From: Akkermansiaceae bacterium
Lineage (GTDB): Bacteria > Verrucomicrobiota > Verrucomicrobiia > Verrucomicrobiales > Akkermansiaceae
Assembly (NCBI GenBank): GCA_028293225.1
Contig: JAQGPE010000589.1
Coordinates: forward strand, 1-9,666
DNA: 9,666 nucleotides
Reading direction: 5' to 3'
Position 1 is the stretch's first letter; each line of letters starts with the position of its first letter. A program made the position numbers and the translations under genes. This document shows, in pieces, positions 1 through 5,889 of the stretch. The notes under the pieces are model-generated. The model did not search any database, was not told the origin of the DNA, and worked only from the letters and a program-made list of their open reading frames with translations.

Positions 1-904
1 GGCTGTGGTGGAAGGTCCCGGGCGCTTCGAGCTGCAGGCGGCGCAGCAGTTTGTGATTCAGATCGCTCAGCTCCAGCCAGGAAATGTCCGTCGTGAGTTG
101 GAAGGTGCCCTCCAGGACCGGCAGCAGGCCGCTGACCAGCAACGCCGTCACGATCCCGGTCCCCAGAGCTGCCAGCGCGGTCAGACCCGCCAGGCGGCAG
201 GTCTCCATCCCGCCCTGGATACAGCCGATCACGTTGATCTCCTTGAACATGATCGCCAGCAGCAGCGCGGCGAGGCCGGAGTAGAGCCCCGCCCGCAGCA
301 GCTGGACGCGCTTGCGGACCTGATAGACGGCCTGCACCGTCACCAGCCCGCAGACCAGGCTGATGGCCACATAGACCAGTACATCCTCCGGCTCGATCAC
401 CAGCGACCCCAGCAGGGCCACGTAGACGGTCGAAAAGATCCCGACGGTCCGCCCGAGCAGGACGGCGTGGATCATCGGCGTCAGGGAAAAGGGGATCAGG
501 ACGAACTTCAGCTCGCCCGGCATGCCGTTCGCTTCCAGCAGCACGGAAATCCAGCGAACCATCGCCATATGCCCCGCCAACCCTCCGAGAACCAGGACGA
601 TGCGGGCGTTTCGCAGCGCCACCGTTTCATGGATCGTGTGAAGGATCGCCACGGCGGTGGCCGCCACCACGACCCCGAACAGGGCGCCTTCCGAGCTCTT
701 CTGGGTGAAATGGTGACTGTTCGAGACCCGCAGCGCCATCACCCCGATTCCCATGCAGAACAGCATGTAAAGGCTCGCACGGACCCACGCGCTGCGATCC
801 AGGGACAGTGCCACCTGGTTTTCAGCGTGCACCCGGCGTTTGCGCCCGGAGGACATGCCGCGGCGTGCGAGGCGCCAACGTTTGAAGGAATCGATGAATC
901 CCAC
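1..904 (-). CDS. pgpH: PgpH/YqfF-type 7TM-HD cyclic-di-AMP phosphodiesterase, N-terminal part (3' end outside window)
   Basis: I read 301 residues on the minus strand from a GTG at 904; the frame is open to the window edge. The protein starts with a short basic cytoplasmic tail (MGFIDSFKRWRLARRG), has a first membrane helix at about 42-58, then a block of about seven helices (roughly 73-91, 101-123, 133-150, 153-170, 175-193, 203-222, 237-265). It ends in the linker DISWLELSDLNHKLLRRL and EAPGTFHHS, the well-known entry into the HD hydrolase domain of this family, with the first metal-ligand histidines at 299-300. Family members hydrolyse cyclic di-AMP in the cytoplasm; the catalytic domain itself is cut off here. 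Only about a dozen residues separate helix 1 from the 7TM block, where PgpH usually carries a 200-plus-residue extracellular domain. The start is not certain: there is no clear Shine-Dalgarno site, an in-frame TGA lies upstream, and ATG at codon 17 is an alternative. The gene is divergent from pyrH. Confidence 0.87.
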   Translation of the reverse strand, partial: MGFIDSFKRWRLARRGMSSGRKRRVHAENQVALSLDRSAWVRASLYMLFCMGIGVMALRVSNSHHFTQKSSEGALFGVVVAATAVAILHTIHETVALRNARIVLVLGGLAGHMAMVRWISVLLEANGMPGELKFVLIPFSLTPMIHAVLLGRTVGIFSTVYVALLGSLVIEPEDVLVYVAISLVCGLVTVQAVYQVRKRVQLLRAGLYSGLAALLLAIMFKEINVIGCIQGGMETCRLAGLTALAALGTGIVTALLVSGLLPVLEGTFQLTTDISWLELSDLNHKLLRRLQLEAPGTFHHS

Positions 905-965
905 TTGTTCGAGAGGAGTTCCGGGACGCCAAAGGGCGCGTTTCGCGCGCCCCCTGACGCAGAGG

Positions 966-994
966 GTCGTACCTCAGGAAAACCAGCTTGGCAA
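966..994 (-). promoter_or_regulatory. Possible sigma70-type promoter for pgpH
   Basis: On the minus strand TTGCCA (five of six matches to the -35 consensus) is followed after exactly 17 bases by TACGAC, a poor -10 box. This would start transcription near 959 and give a leader of about 55 nt before the GTG at 904. The position is right for a divergent promoter, but the -10 match is weak, so this is only a candidate. Confidence 0.25.
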
Positions 995-1004
995 TGCGCA
1001 AATC

Positions 1005-1025
1005 CCCCGCCAAACCCCGGCGGGG
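1005..1025 (+). other. GC-rich hairpin in the pyrH upstream region
   Basis: CCCCGCC (1005-1011) and GGCGGGG (1019-1025) form a perfect 7-bp stem with a 7-nt loop. It lies in the 233-bp gap between the divergent pgpH and pyrH genes, about 110 bp before the pyrH start. No T-tract follows, so it is not a normal intrinsic terminator. It could be a leader structure of pyrH or just a product of high GC content. No clear plus-strand promoter was found in the gap. Confidence 0.4.
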
Positions 1026-1137
1026 CGGGGGACCGCTCCGCAAAACCGCCCGCCCGGCTGCCGCCGCATTCTTCCGCGGCTTTTCCCTTTCCAAACCCCT
1101 CGCCCGCTTGCTTGGATCGGCCGACGCCTTGCGACCT

Positions 1138-1890
1138 ATGAGCACCTCTACTCCCGCCTATCCGACTTTCAAACGCGCCGTATTGAAACTCAGCGGAGAA
1201 GCTCTCCGCGAGGTCGGCAGCACCGATAATATTTCCCCGGAAATCGTCGAGCGCATCGCCTCCGAGGTGGCCTTCGCGATGAAGAACAGCGACCTGCAAC
1301 TGGCCATCGTGGTCGGCGGCGGGAACTTCTGGCGCGGCGCCTCCGCCAGCGCCCGCGGCATGGACCGTGCCACCGCTGACTATGTCGGCATGCTGGCCAC
1401 GGTCATGAACTCGCTCGCCCTCCAGGGCGCGCTGGAGCACCAGGGCGTTCCCTGTATCGTCCAGTCGGCGATCGAAATGAAAAACGTCGCCGAGACCTAC
1501 ATCCGCCGCAAGGCCGAGCGCCACCTCGACGAGCGCTGCGTGGTGATCTTCGCCGCCGGCACCGGCAGCCCGTTCTTCTCCACCGACACCACCGCCGCCC
1601 TCCGCGCCAGCGAAATGAACGCCGACGTGGTCTTCAAGGCCACCATGGTCGACGGCGTCTACGATTCCGACCCGAAGAAGAACCCGAACGCCGTCCGTTA
1701 CGAGCAGGTCACCTTCCAGGAGTGCATCTCCAGCCAGCTCAAGGTCATGGATGCCACCGCTTTCAGCCTTTGCATGGACAACCACATCCCGATTGTGGTC
1801 TTTGATCTTGCTCCTCCGGGCAATATCACGAATGCCCTGATGGGACAGAATCTCGGCACGCTGGTACACGGTGCCGAAGCTGTCGCCTGA
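1138..1890 (+). CDS. pyrH: UMP kinase (uridylate kinase)
   Basis: PyrH phosphorylates UMP to UDP with ATP in the cytoplasm, in pyrimidine nucleotide synthesis. The 250-residue protein has the usual bacterial length and the amino-acid-kinase fold signatures in order: KLSGE (17-21), the phosphate-binding GGGNFWRG (60-67), [16 protein letters not shown] (76-91), [11 protein letters not shown] (140-150) and [13 protein letters not shown] (171-183), then [15 protein letters not shown] (201-215). An ATG further upstream at 988 is in frame, but the 50 extra residues are low-complexity and basic and absent from the family, so I chose 1138, which gives a typical [21 protein letters not shown] start. 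No Shine-Dalgarno sequence precedes it. frr follows after 21 bp, the common pyrH-frr pairing. In many bacteria rpsB-tsf lie just upstream; here the divergent pgpH does. Confidence 0.97.
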   Translation: MSTSTPAYPTFKRAVLKLSGEALREVGSTDNISPEIVERIASEVAFAMKNSDLQLAIVVGGGNFWRGASASARGMDRATADYVGMLATVMNSLALQGALEHQGVPCIVQSAIEMKNVAETYIRRKAERHLDERCVVIFAAGTGSPFFSTDTTAALRASEMNADVVFKATMVDGVYDSDPKKNPNAVRYEQVTFQECISSQLKVMDATAFSLCMDNHIPIVVFDLAPPGNITNALMGQNLGTLVHGAEAVA

Positions 1891-1911
1891 TCTCTTTCTC
1901 ACCCACTCTCC

Positions 1912-2478
1912 ATGGACCCGGAACTCGCCATCCTCGAAACGGAAGACGCCATGCAAAAGGCTGTCGAATACATGACCCACGAGTTTGCCACCGTCCGCAC
2001 GGGCAAGGCATCCCCGGGGCTGATCGAAAACCTCGACGTCTACGTCTCCCAGTACGGCAGCAACATGAAGCTCAAGCAGCTTGCCGTCATCAGCAGCCCT
2101 GAGCCCCGCCTCCTGGAAGTGAAGGCCTTCGACCCGTCCACCACCCAGGACATCGAGCGCGCCATCCGCGAAAGCCGCCTCGGCCTCAATCCCTCCGCCG
2201 GCAGCACTTCCCTCCGCGTTCCGATTCCGGAACTCTCGGAAGAGCGCCGCCGCGAGATGGTCAAGCTGGTCAAGCAGCTCTCGGAAGAAGCCAAGGTCCG
2301 CATCCGCGCCCTCCGCAAGGAAGGCATGGACGGCGCCAAGAAGATGAAGGCCGACAACGTCCTGACCGAAGACAGCCAGAAGGAGCACGAAGCCGAGGTC
2401 CAGAAGCTCACCGACAAGGCCGTCAAGCAGATCGACGAACTCGTCGCCGCGAAGGAAAAGGAAGTGATGAAGATCTGA
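1912..2478 (+). CDS. frr: Ribosome recycling factor
   Basis: RRF works with EF-G to split the post-termination ribosome into subunits. The protein has 188 residues, close to the usual 185. Helical domain I is formed by both ends and beta domain II by about residues 31-107. Recognisable blocks are VRTGKASP (28-35), GLNPS (91-95), PIPELSEERRREM (104-116) and the arginine-rich helix VRIRALRKEG (129-138), which carries the residues that contact 23S rRNA. It starts 21 bp after the pyrH stop; the spacer is almost wholly pyrimidine (19 of 21 bases) and has no Shine-Dalgarno sequence. It is very likely co-transcribed with pyrH. Confidence 0.97.
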   Translation: MDPELAILETEDAMQKAVEYMTHEFATVRTGKASPGLIENLDVYVSQYGSNMKLKQLAVISSPEPRLLEVKAFDPSTTQDIERAIRESRLGLNPSAGSTSLRVPIPELSEERRREMVKLVKQLSEEAKVRIRALRKEGMDGAKKMKADNVLTEDSQKEHEAEVQKLTDKAVKQIDELVAAKEKEVMKI

Positions 2479-2518
2479 AGTGCTTCGAAAAAAGCAGGTT
2501 GATTACCATTTCAGCACT

Positions 2519-2547
2519 CATGCCGCCGTGCTTATCTTCGCGGCATG
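2519..2547 (+). promoter_or_regulatory. Inverted repeat covering the start codon of the zinc-ribbon gene
   Basis: CATGCCGC (2519-2526) and GCGGCATG (2540-2547) are perfect 8-base inverted repeats around a 13-nt loop. The right arm contains the ATG at 2545-2547. In mRNA this stem would hide the start codon; as DNA it could be an operator. No T-tract follows, so a simple terminator of frr is less likely. Confidence 0.5.
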
Positions 2548-2820
2548 GTCGTATCGGGATGTTGTCCAAATTGCGGGGAGCCACTGGCCAAGGCTTCCAT
2601 CTGGATGGATTCAGGCCCGTCCTATGGCAATCTCCTCAGCTTGTTTCGCGCGCCCGGAGAACTGTTGGTCCGCCTTGAGGACGGCAGCGGCGGCGGCCCG
2701 GTGATGCGGGAGGGTTCGGAAGCGGAATGCTCCTATTGCCTCCGTTGCGGGACGATCGTCATGGTTGCGCCGATACCGCTCTCCGTGAAGAAATCAATCC
2801 GACCGGGAGCTGAATGGTGA
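2545..2820 (+). CDS. Small zinc-ribbon protein of unknown function
   Basis: The 91-residue protein has two CxxC knuckles, CPNC (7-10) and CLRC followed by G (65-69), with extra cysteines at 6 and 62. The knuckles are 54 residues apart, with a middle section that looks like beta strands (LLSLFRAPGELLVRLEDGSGGG). This pattern suggests one zinc ribbon with a long insertion, or two half-sites. I do not recognise a named family. It lies 66 bp after frr on the same strand and might be a readthrough gene of that operon or be expressed separately. A 225-bp frame overlapping its start (2480-2704) lacks any such pattern and is taken as noise. Coding is supported by the cysteine pairs and by the terminator after it. 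Confidence 0.6.
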   Translation: MVVSGCCPNCGEPLAKASIWMDSGPSYGNLLSLFRAPGELLVRLEDGSGGGPVMREGSEAECSYCLRCGTIVMVAPIPLSVKKSIRPGAEW

Positions 2821-2854
2821 GTCTTCTCACTGAGGTGTGAGCCCGGAAAACTTA

Positions 2855-2883
2855 GGGCGAAGAGGACTTCATCCTCTCCGCCC
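2855..2883. terminator. Bidirectional intrinsic terminator between converging genes
   Basis: GGGCG (2855-2859) and AGAGGA (2861-2866) pair with TCCTCT (2872-2877) and CGCCC (2879-2883), giving an 11-bp stem with one A-C mismatch and a 5-nt loop. On the minus strand it is followed by TAAGTTTT, a fair T-tract, so it best serves the phospholipase gene ending at 2910. It is also placed to stop plus-strand transcription from the zinc-ribbon gene. Two smaller hairpins flank it: CTCAC/GTGAG (2826-2841) and TCGGT/ACCGA (2893-2907). Confidence 0.7.
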
Positions 2884-2909
2884 GCAGGTATTTCGGTGAA
2901 AAACCGACC

Positions 2910-4682
2910 TTATGGCGAGACCCGCTCCAGCAGGAATTCCTGCCAGGCGTTTCCGTTGTCCGGATACTGCTGCAGGTTCACCAGGTTGGCGGTGTTCCCG
3001 CCCGGGATGTCCCAGGTCATGCCGTCGTGGACGAAGTAGAATTTGAACTTCCCGTTGGTCTTCGGGAAAATCCGCACCTTCTGTTCGCCGGGATTGGCGG
3101 CATTGTAGTCGTAGATCTGGGTGTTCGCCGCGTTCACGGTCGAGCCACCCACCACGCCGATCACGCGGCCCAGCGCATTGAGGCTGGAGACCTTGTAGTA
3201 GGCATCGGTCACGTTCTCGAAGCGCCACTTGAACCACGGATTGCTCTCCCACGAATACTGCACCACCAGGTTGCCGTTGGAGCTGCCGGAGTTGGCCACG
3301 CAGACATACTTGCCGGTGCTCGCCTTCGCGTAGTAGTCGCCCCACGGCTGCAGACGCCAGAGCTGGTTCGCCGCGCTGCTGTCGGTGTTCTGCTGCACGG
3401 TCGCGTTGTCCGCCGTGCTCGCGCCCGCCACTTCCAGGATCAGGCCGCTTTTCACGTTCTTGATCTTGTAGTAGCCGTTGCCGGCATCCACCAGGTCGAA
3501 CTGCTGGCCGGGATTGCTGCCGGTGTAATCGAAGCTGTGCAGCACCGCCCCCGTGGCGGTGGAGTCCATATCGATGCAGGCGCACTTGCCGCTGACCCAG
3601 GAACTCAGCCGGAAATGGTCGGAGTTCTCGGTCGGGGCGAGAGCCCAGCGCTGGTTCGGGCCATTGACATCATAGCTCCACTGGTTGATCGCCGCCCCAT
3701 TGCCGGTGTTGCCGCCGATCAGGTCGAGGCACTTGCCGCTGTTCTTGTTGACGATCATGAAATACGCCGGACGCGATACCGGACCGCTGGCCGGGGCGTT
3801 GGTGTTGTAGATCGCCGTGGCCTTCGTCGCGTCGGCGAAATCCATCAGCAGAGCCCCGAAGCGACCGCTGGTATTCGTGCTGAAGTAGGTGCTGACCCGC
3901 GGGTTGATGTTGTTCGAGACGTTCGGGATGTTCGGAATGCCGAAGATGCCGCTCTGCGTGCCGCTGGCGAAGTTCACATACAGGGTATTGGGACCGCCGT
4001 ACTTCGCTTCGTTCAGGATCGCCTGGACATAGCCCCACTTGGTGTCGTTGTTGGAGACATTGTAGTGGTCCTGCACCCGCAGCGTTCCGCCGGTGCTGAA
4101 GGAGGTGTCGTCCGGCCAGTTCGAGGCATCGATGCCCTTCGGCGTCGAGCTCGCGCCGAAACGCCGGAACAGCACGATCTTTCCGCGCGCCGCGGCCAGC
4201 GTCGGGATGCTGGAAGTCAGCAGCCACTTGGTCGGGTTCTGCGCCACATACGCATCGAAGGTCTGCTCGAAGCTCCGCGTGTTCCCGGTGGCGTCATATT
4301 CCTCCTTCACGCTCATGATCACCGTTTCGTTCGGATTGCTGTTCAGGAATCCGAAGGTCGCGTTCAGCACGTCGTCGAAATTCAGGTTCTGATAAACCTG
4401 CCCGTGATGGATCGCGAAGGCGTTGTTGATATGGCGGCAGCGCACATCCAGAAAGCGGATCCCCGCCGTGAGCTGGTCGCCGATCGATAGGTTCTGACAC
4501 TTCGCCGTGCCGGAAATGGGCTCCACCGTCGCCCCTGAATCATGGGTTCCTGGAATCGAGAACTGCGACAGCGGCAAAGTGCCGTCCAGCGTGCTCATCC
4601 AGTTGTTTCCGGCCGCTCCGGCCGCCAGCGGCAGCCCGGCGAAGAGCATGCCGATGAATTTTCCTAACACATCATTTCTCAT
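2910..4682 (-). CDS. Secreted phosphatidylinositol-specific phospholipase C with two ricin-type lectin modules
   Basis: The 590-residue protein starts with a signal peptide (MRNDVLGKFIGMLFAGLPLAAGAAG). Residues about 28-300 form a PI-PLC X-type barrel: SIPGTHDSGA holds catalytic His47 and Asp48, DVRCR holds Arg81, and AIHHG holds the second catalytic His93, followed by NPNETVIMSVKEEYD (116-130), all matching the Bacillus-type enzyme that cleaves phosphatidylinositol to diacylglycerol and cyclic inositol phosphate. Residues about 305-447 and 448-590 look like two ricin B-type beta-trefoils, with QxW-like repeats such as NQRW (343-346), GQQF (392-395), NQLW (439-442), and degenerate copies FKWRF (484-488) and WQEFL (580-584). 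These modules usually bind carbohydrate. The enzyme should act outside the cell. The substrate is uncertain, since phosphatidylinositol is rare in bacteria; PI or glycolipid anchors of eukaryotes are possible. A weak AAGAGA lies near the expected ribosome-binding distance. The gene lies 111 bp downstream of the repeat-protein gene on the same strand. Confidence 0.93.
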   Translation of the reverse strand: MRNDVLGKFIGMLFAGLPLAAGAAGNNWMSTLDGTLPLSQFSIPGTHDSGATVEPISGTAKCQNLSIGDQLTAGIRFLDVRCRHINNAFAIHHGQVYQNLNFDDVLNATFGFLNSNPNETVIMSVKEEYDATGNTRSFEQTFDAYVAQNPTKWLLTSSIPTLAAARGKIVLFRRFGASSTPKGIDASNWPDDTSFSTGGTLRVQDHYNVSNNDTKWGYVQAILNEAKYGGPNTLYVNFASGTQSGIFGIPNIPNVSNNINPRVSTYFSTNTSGRFGALLMDFADATKATAIYNTNAPASGPVSRPAYFMIVNKNSGKCLDLIGGNTGNGAAINQWSYDVNGPNQRWALAPTENSDHFRLSSWVSGKCACIDMDSTATGAVLHSFDYTGSNPGQQFDLVDAGNGYYKIKNVKSGLILEVAGASTADNATVQQNTDSSAANQLWRLQPWGDYYAKASTGKYVCVANSGSSNGNLVVQYSWESNPWFKWRFENVTDAYYKVSSLNALGRVIGVVGGSTVNAANTQIYDYNAANPGEQKVRIFPKTNGKFKFYFVHDGMTWDIPGGNTANLVNLQQYPDNGNAWQEFLLERVSP

Positions 4683-4728
4683 TTGGGTTTCTCTTGGTTT
4701 CGTTTTCGTTGTTAGGGGGGCTTTTCTT

Positions 4729-4750
4729 GGGGAGAGGAGCAGGAGAGGGG
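4729..4750. repeat. Perfect homopurine mirror repeat (H-DNA motif)
   Basis: On the plus strand GGGGAGAGGA (4729-4738) is followed by GC and then AGGAGAGGGG (4741-4750), its exact mirror image. Arms are 10 nt of pure purine with a 2-nt spacer. Such mirror repeats can fold into intramolecular triplex DNA. It lies 47 bp upstream of the phospholipase start, in that gene's 5' leader or promoter. Confidence 0.75.
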
Positions 4751-4782
4751 GGAAATAGCAGGGGAGGGGAAATCACGGGGGA
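4749..4782. repeat. Two imperfect 17-bp tandem repeats
   Basis: GGGGAAATAGCAGGGGA (4749-4765) and GGGGAAATCACGGGGGA (4766-4782) are head-to-tail copies that differ at three positions. A third, more degenerate piece, GGGGAGGAATCACGG (4785-4799), runs into the end of the neighbouring coding region. The strand asymmetry is extreme: purines are nearly all on the plus strand. Confidence 0.6.
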
Positions 4783-4788
4783 AAGGGG
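4761..4788 (+). other. Predicted four-tetrad G-quadruplex motif
   Basis: Plus-strand G runs at 4761-4764, 4766-4769, 4777-4781 and 4785-4788 are separated by loops of 1, 7 and 3 bases, which fits the canonical quadruplex rule with runs of at least four. Further G runs lie at 4715-4720 and 4747-4752. Since the phospholipase gene is transcribed from the minus strand, the G-rich strand is its template strand and the transcript leader is C/U-rich. Confidence 0.65.
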
Positions 4789-4793
4789 AGGAA

Positions 4794-5618
4794 TCACGGC
4801 GCACGGGTCAGGCCGGCCAGTTCCTCTTCGGCGCGGGTGCGCAGATCGCTTTCAGGAAAATCGGCCACCCACGCCACCGCTCCCTGCGGATCGCGCTTGG
4901 CCCACTGATGCAGCACCGCCATCACCGCCTCGTCCTGCGCCGGACCGGGGGAAATGCTCTTCACCGCGACATTCGCCGCGTCTTCCGGCGCGGTTTTGGA
5001 AAGCTCCAGCGCCAGCCGGGCATACTGGCGGTCACGCGCCTCATCCTGAGGCTGCTCTTTCAGCCATCCCTCCGCCGCTTCGGGATCTTTCGCCGCCCAG
5101 ATTCCCAGCAGATTCTCCATCACGGGCGCTTCCTCCAGGCCCAGATGCAGGCTCGCGGCCTTCCTCACCGCCGCCTCTGGATCCGCCGCCGCGGCCTGGA
5201 CGCAGGCATCACTCACCGCTGTCTGGCGCTCTTGCGGGTCGCGCAGATTCACCGCCCACTTCACTGCGGCGGCAAAATCCTCCTCCGCCCACTGCCGCGC
5301 CACCTGGTGCAGCACTTCCTCGCGCCATGCCCAGGTTTCCAGCGCTTCCGCCAGCTTCGCCGCGGCCGGCAAATCCTCCCGCAGCATCTTCGGCAGCAGC
5401 ACATTCAGCGCCCGCTCCTTGTCCTCCGTTTTGCCCGACCGCAAGGCCGCCGCCAGCTCCGGATCCACTCCGGACCCTCTTTTCTCGGGGGCGCGCGCCG
5501 GCACGCCCTCCGGCGCTCCAGGCACATCTTCAAACGTTTCTCCGTGATTCGTCCGCAATCCCAGCCACAAGGCCGCAGACACCCCGATCAGACCCGCCAG
5601 AACTTGGATTTTCCTCAT
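4794..5618 (-). CDS. Membrane-anchored or periplasmic protein of six 32-33-residue helical repeats, function unknown
   Basis: The 274-residue protein begins with a signal anchor or signal peptide (MRKIQVLAGLIGVSAALWLG), then a Pro/Ala-rich linker (about 25-50). From about residue 75 to the end it is built of six helical repeats with the loose consensus WAxxDPxAAxxW, the DP-like position falling at 82, 114, 146, 178, 210 and 243, so the period is 32-33 residues. The best copies are WAAKDPEAAEGW (174-185) and WAKRDPQGAVAW (239-250). Such arrays form HEAT/TPR-like solenoids used as protein-binding scaffolds; similar proteins are frequent in Verrucomicrobiota as I recall. I chose ATG at 5618 rather than 5666 because AAAGGTGGGG sits directly before it and the signal sequence starts there. 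The phospholipase gene follows after 111 bp; whether they share a transcript is not clear. Confidence 0.8.
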   Translation of the reverse strand: MRKIQVLAGLIGVSAALWLGLRTNHGETFEDVPGAPEGVPARAPEKRGSGVDPELAAALRSGKTEDKERALNVLLPKMLREDLPAAAKLAEALETWAWREEVLHQVARQWAEEDFAAAVKWAVNLRDPQERQTAVSDACVQAAAADPEAAVRKAASLHLGLEEAPVMENLLGIWAAKDPEAAEGWLKEQPQDEARDRQYARLALELSKTAPEDAANVAVKSISPGPAQDEAVMAVLHQWAKRDPQGAVAWVADFPESDLRTRAEEELAGLTRAP

Positions 5619-5889
5619 CCCCACCTTTGTCGCAGCACCCGGTGTCGAAAAACGGAACCCCTCCACGCTTCTACCGGCTTATCACTACGCTCCGCAGTTC
5701 TGTCTCAAGGGTCAACCGGGTTTTATGATCAATCCTGTCACCGCTGCAATGGTCCTCGCTTCAGCCTCGTATGCCGCCACTCTGCGCCTCGGGAAAGGCT
5801 TGGGCCTTGCCAGGTAGGACGCATTTTTTCAAACGTGCCCCGCCATCCGTGTCGCTACTCGGCTCGGTGATCAGTAGAAACATTCTCCC
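5619..5889. other. Divergent intergenic region between the repeat-protein gene and the Gld-type ABC operon
   Basis: This gap of about 270 bp must hold promoters for both directions, but none is strong. On the minus strand TTGACC and TTGAGA (5703-5716) could act as -35 elements, with no good -10 at the right distance. On the plus strand TATGAT (5724-5729) resembles a -10 box but has a poor -35. A small hairpin AAGGC/GCCTT (5795-5808) and a T6 run (5824-5829) are present but 15 nt apart. A 30-codon frame at 5725-5817 is weakly supported. The ABC-operon leader near 5875 has no Shine-Dalgarno sequence. Confidence 0.5.
5621..5628 (-). promoter_or_regulatory. Shine-Dalgarno site that fixes the repeat-protein start
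   Basis: On the minus strand AAAGGTGG is followed by GG and ATG. AAGG lies 5 nt before the start codon. It stands out because most other genes in this window lack such a site. Confidence 0.65.

Noticed and set aside
988..1137. 50-residue N-terminal extension of PyrH
   Set aside because: The extension is basic, low-complexity and not found in the UMP kinase family; the start at 1138 gives the normal length.
5..1141. 378-codon plus-strand frame at the window start
   Set aside because: The opposite strand encodes the clear 7TM-HD protein; this frame is Gln/His/Pro/Arg-rich and has no recognisable domain.
739..2388. 549-codon open frame on the minus strand across pyrH and frr
   Set aside because: It lies antisense to two unmistakable housekeeping genes and its protein is Gly/Ala/His/Asp-rich low complexity, the usual shadow of GC-rich coding DNA.
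3027..4490. 487-codon open frame on the plus strand opposite the phospholipase gene
   Set aside because: The minus-strand reading has intact catalytic motifs and a signal peptide; the plus-strand protein is Arg/Val/Ala-rich with no domain pattern.
4694..5728. 344-codon plus-strand frame opposite the repeat-protein gene
   Set aside because: The product is Pro/Ser/Arg-rich low complexity, while the minus strand shows regular 32-residue repeats, a signal sequence and a Shine-Dalgarno site.
5807..5835. TTGCCA at 5807 as the -35 box of the ABC operon promoter
   Set aside because: At 16-18 bases downstream there is only AAACG-like sequence, not a -10 box, so the pairing fails.
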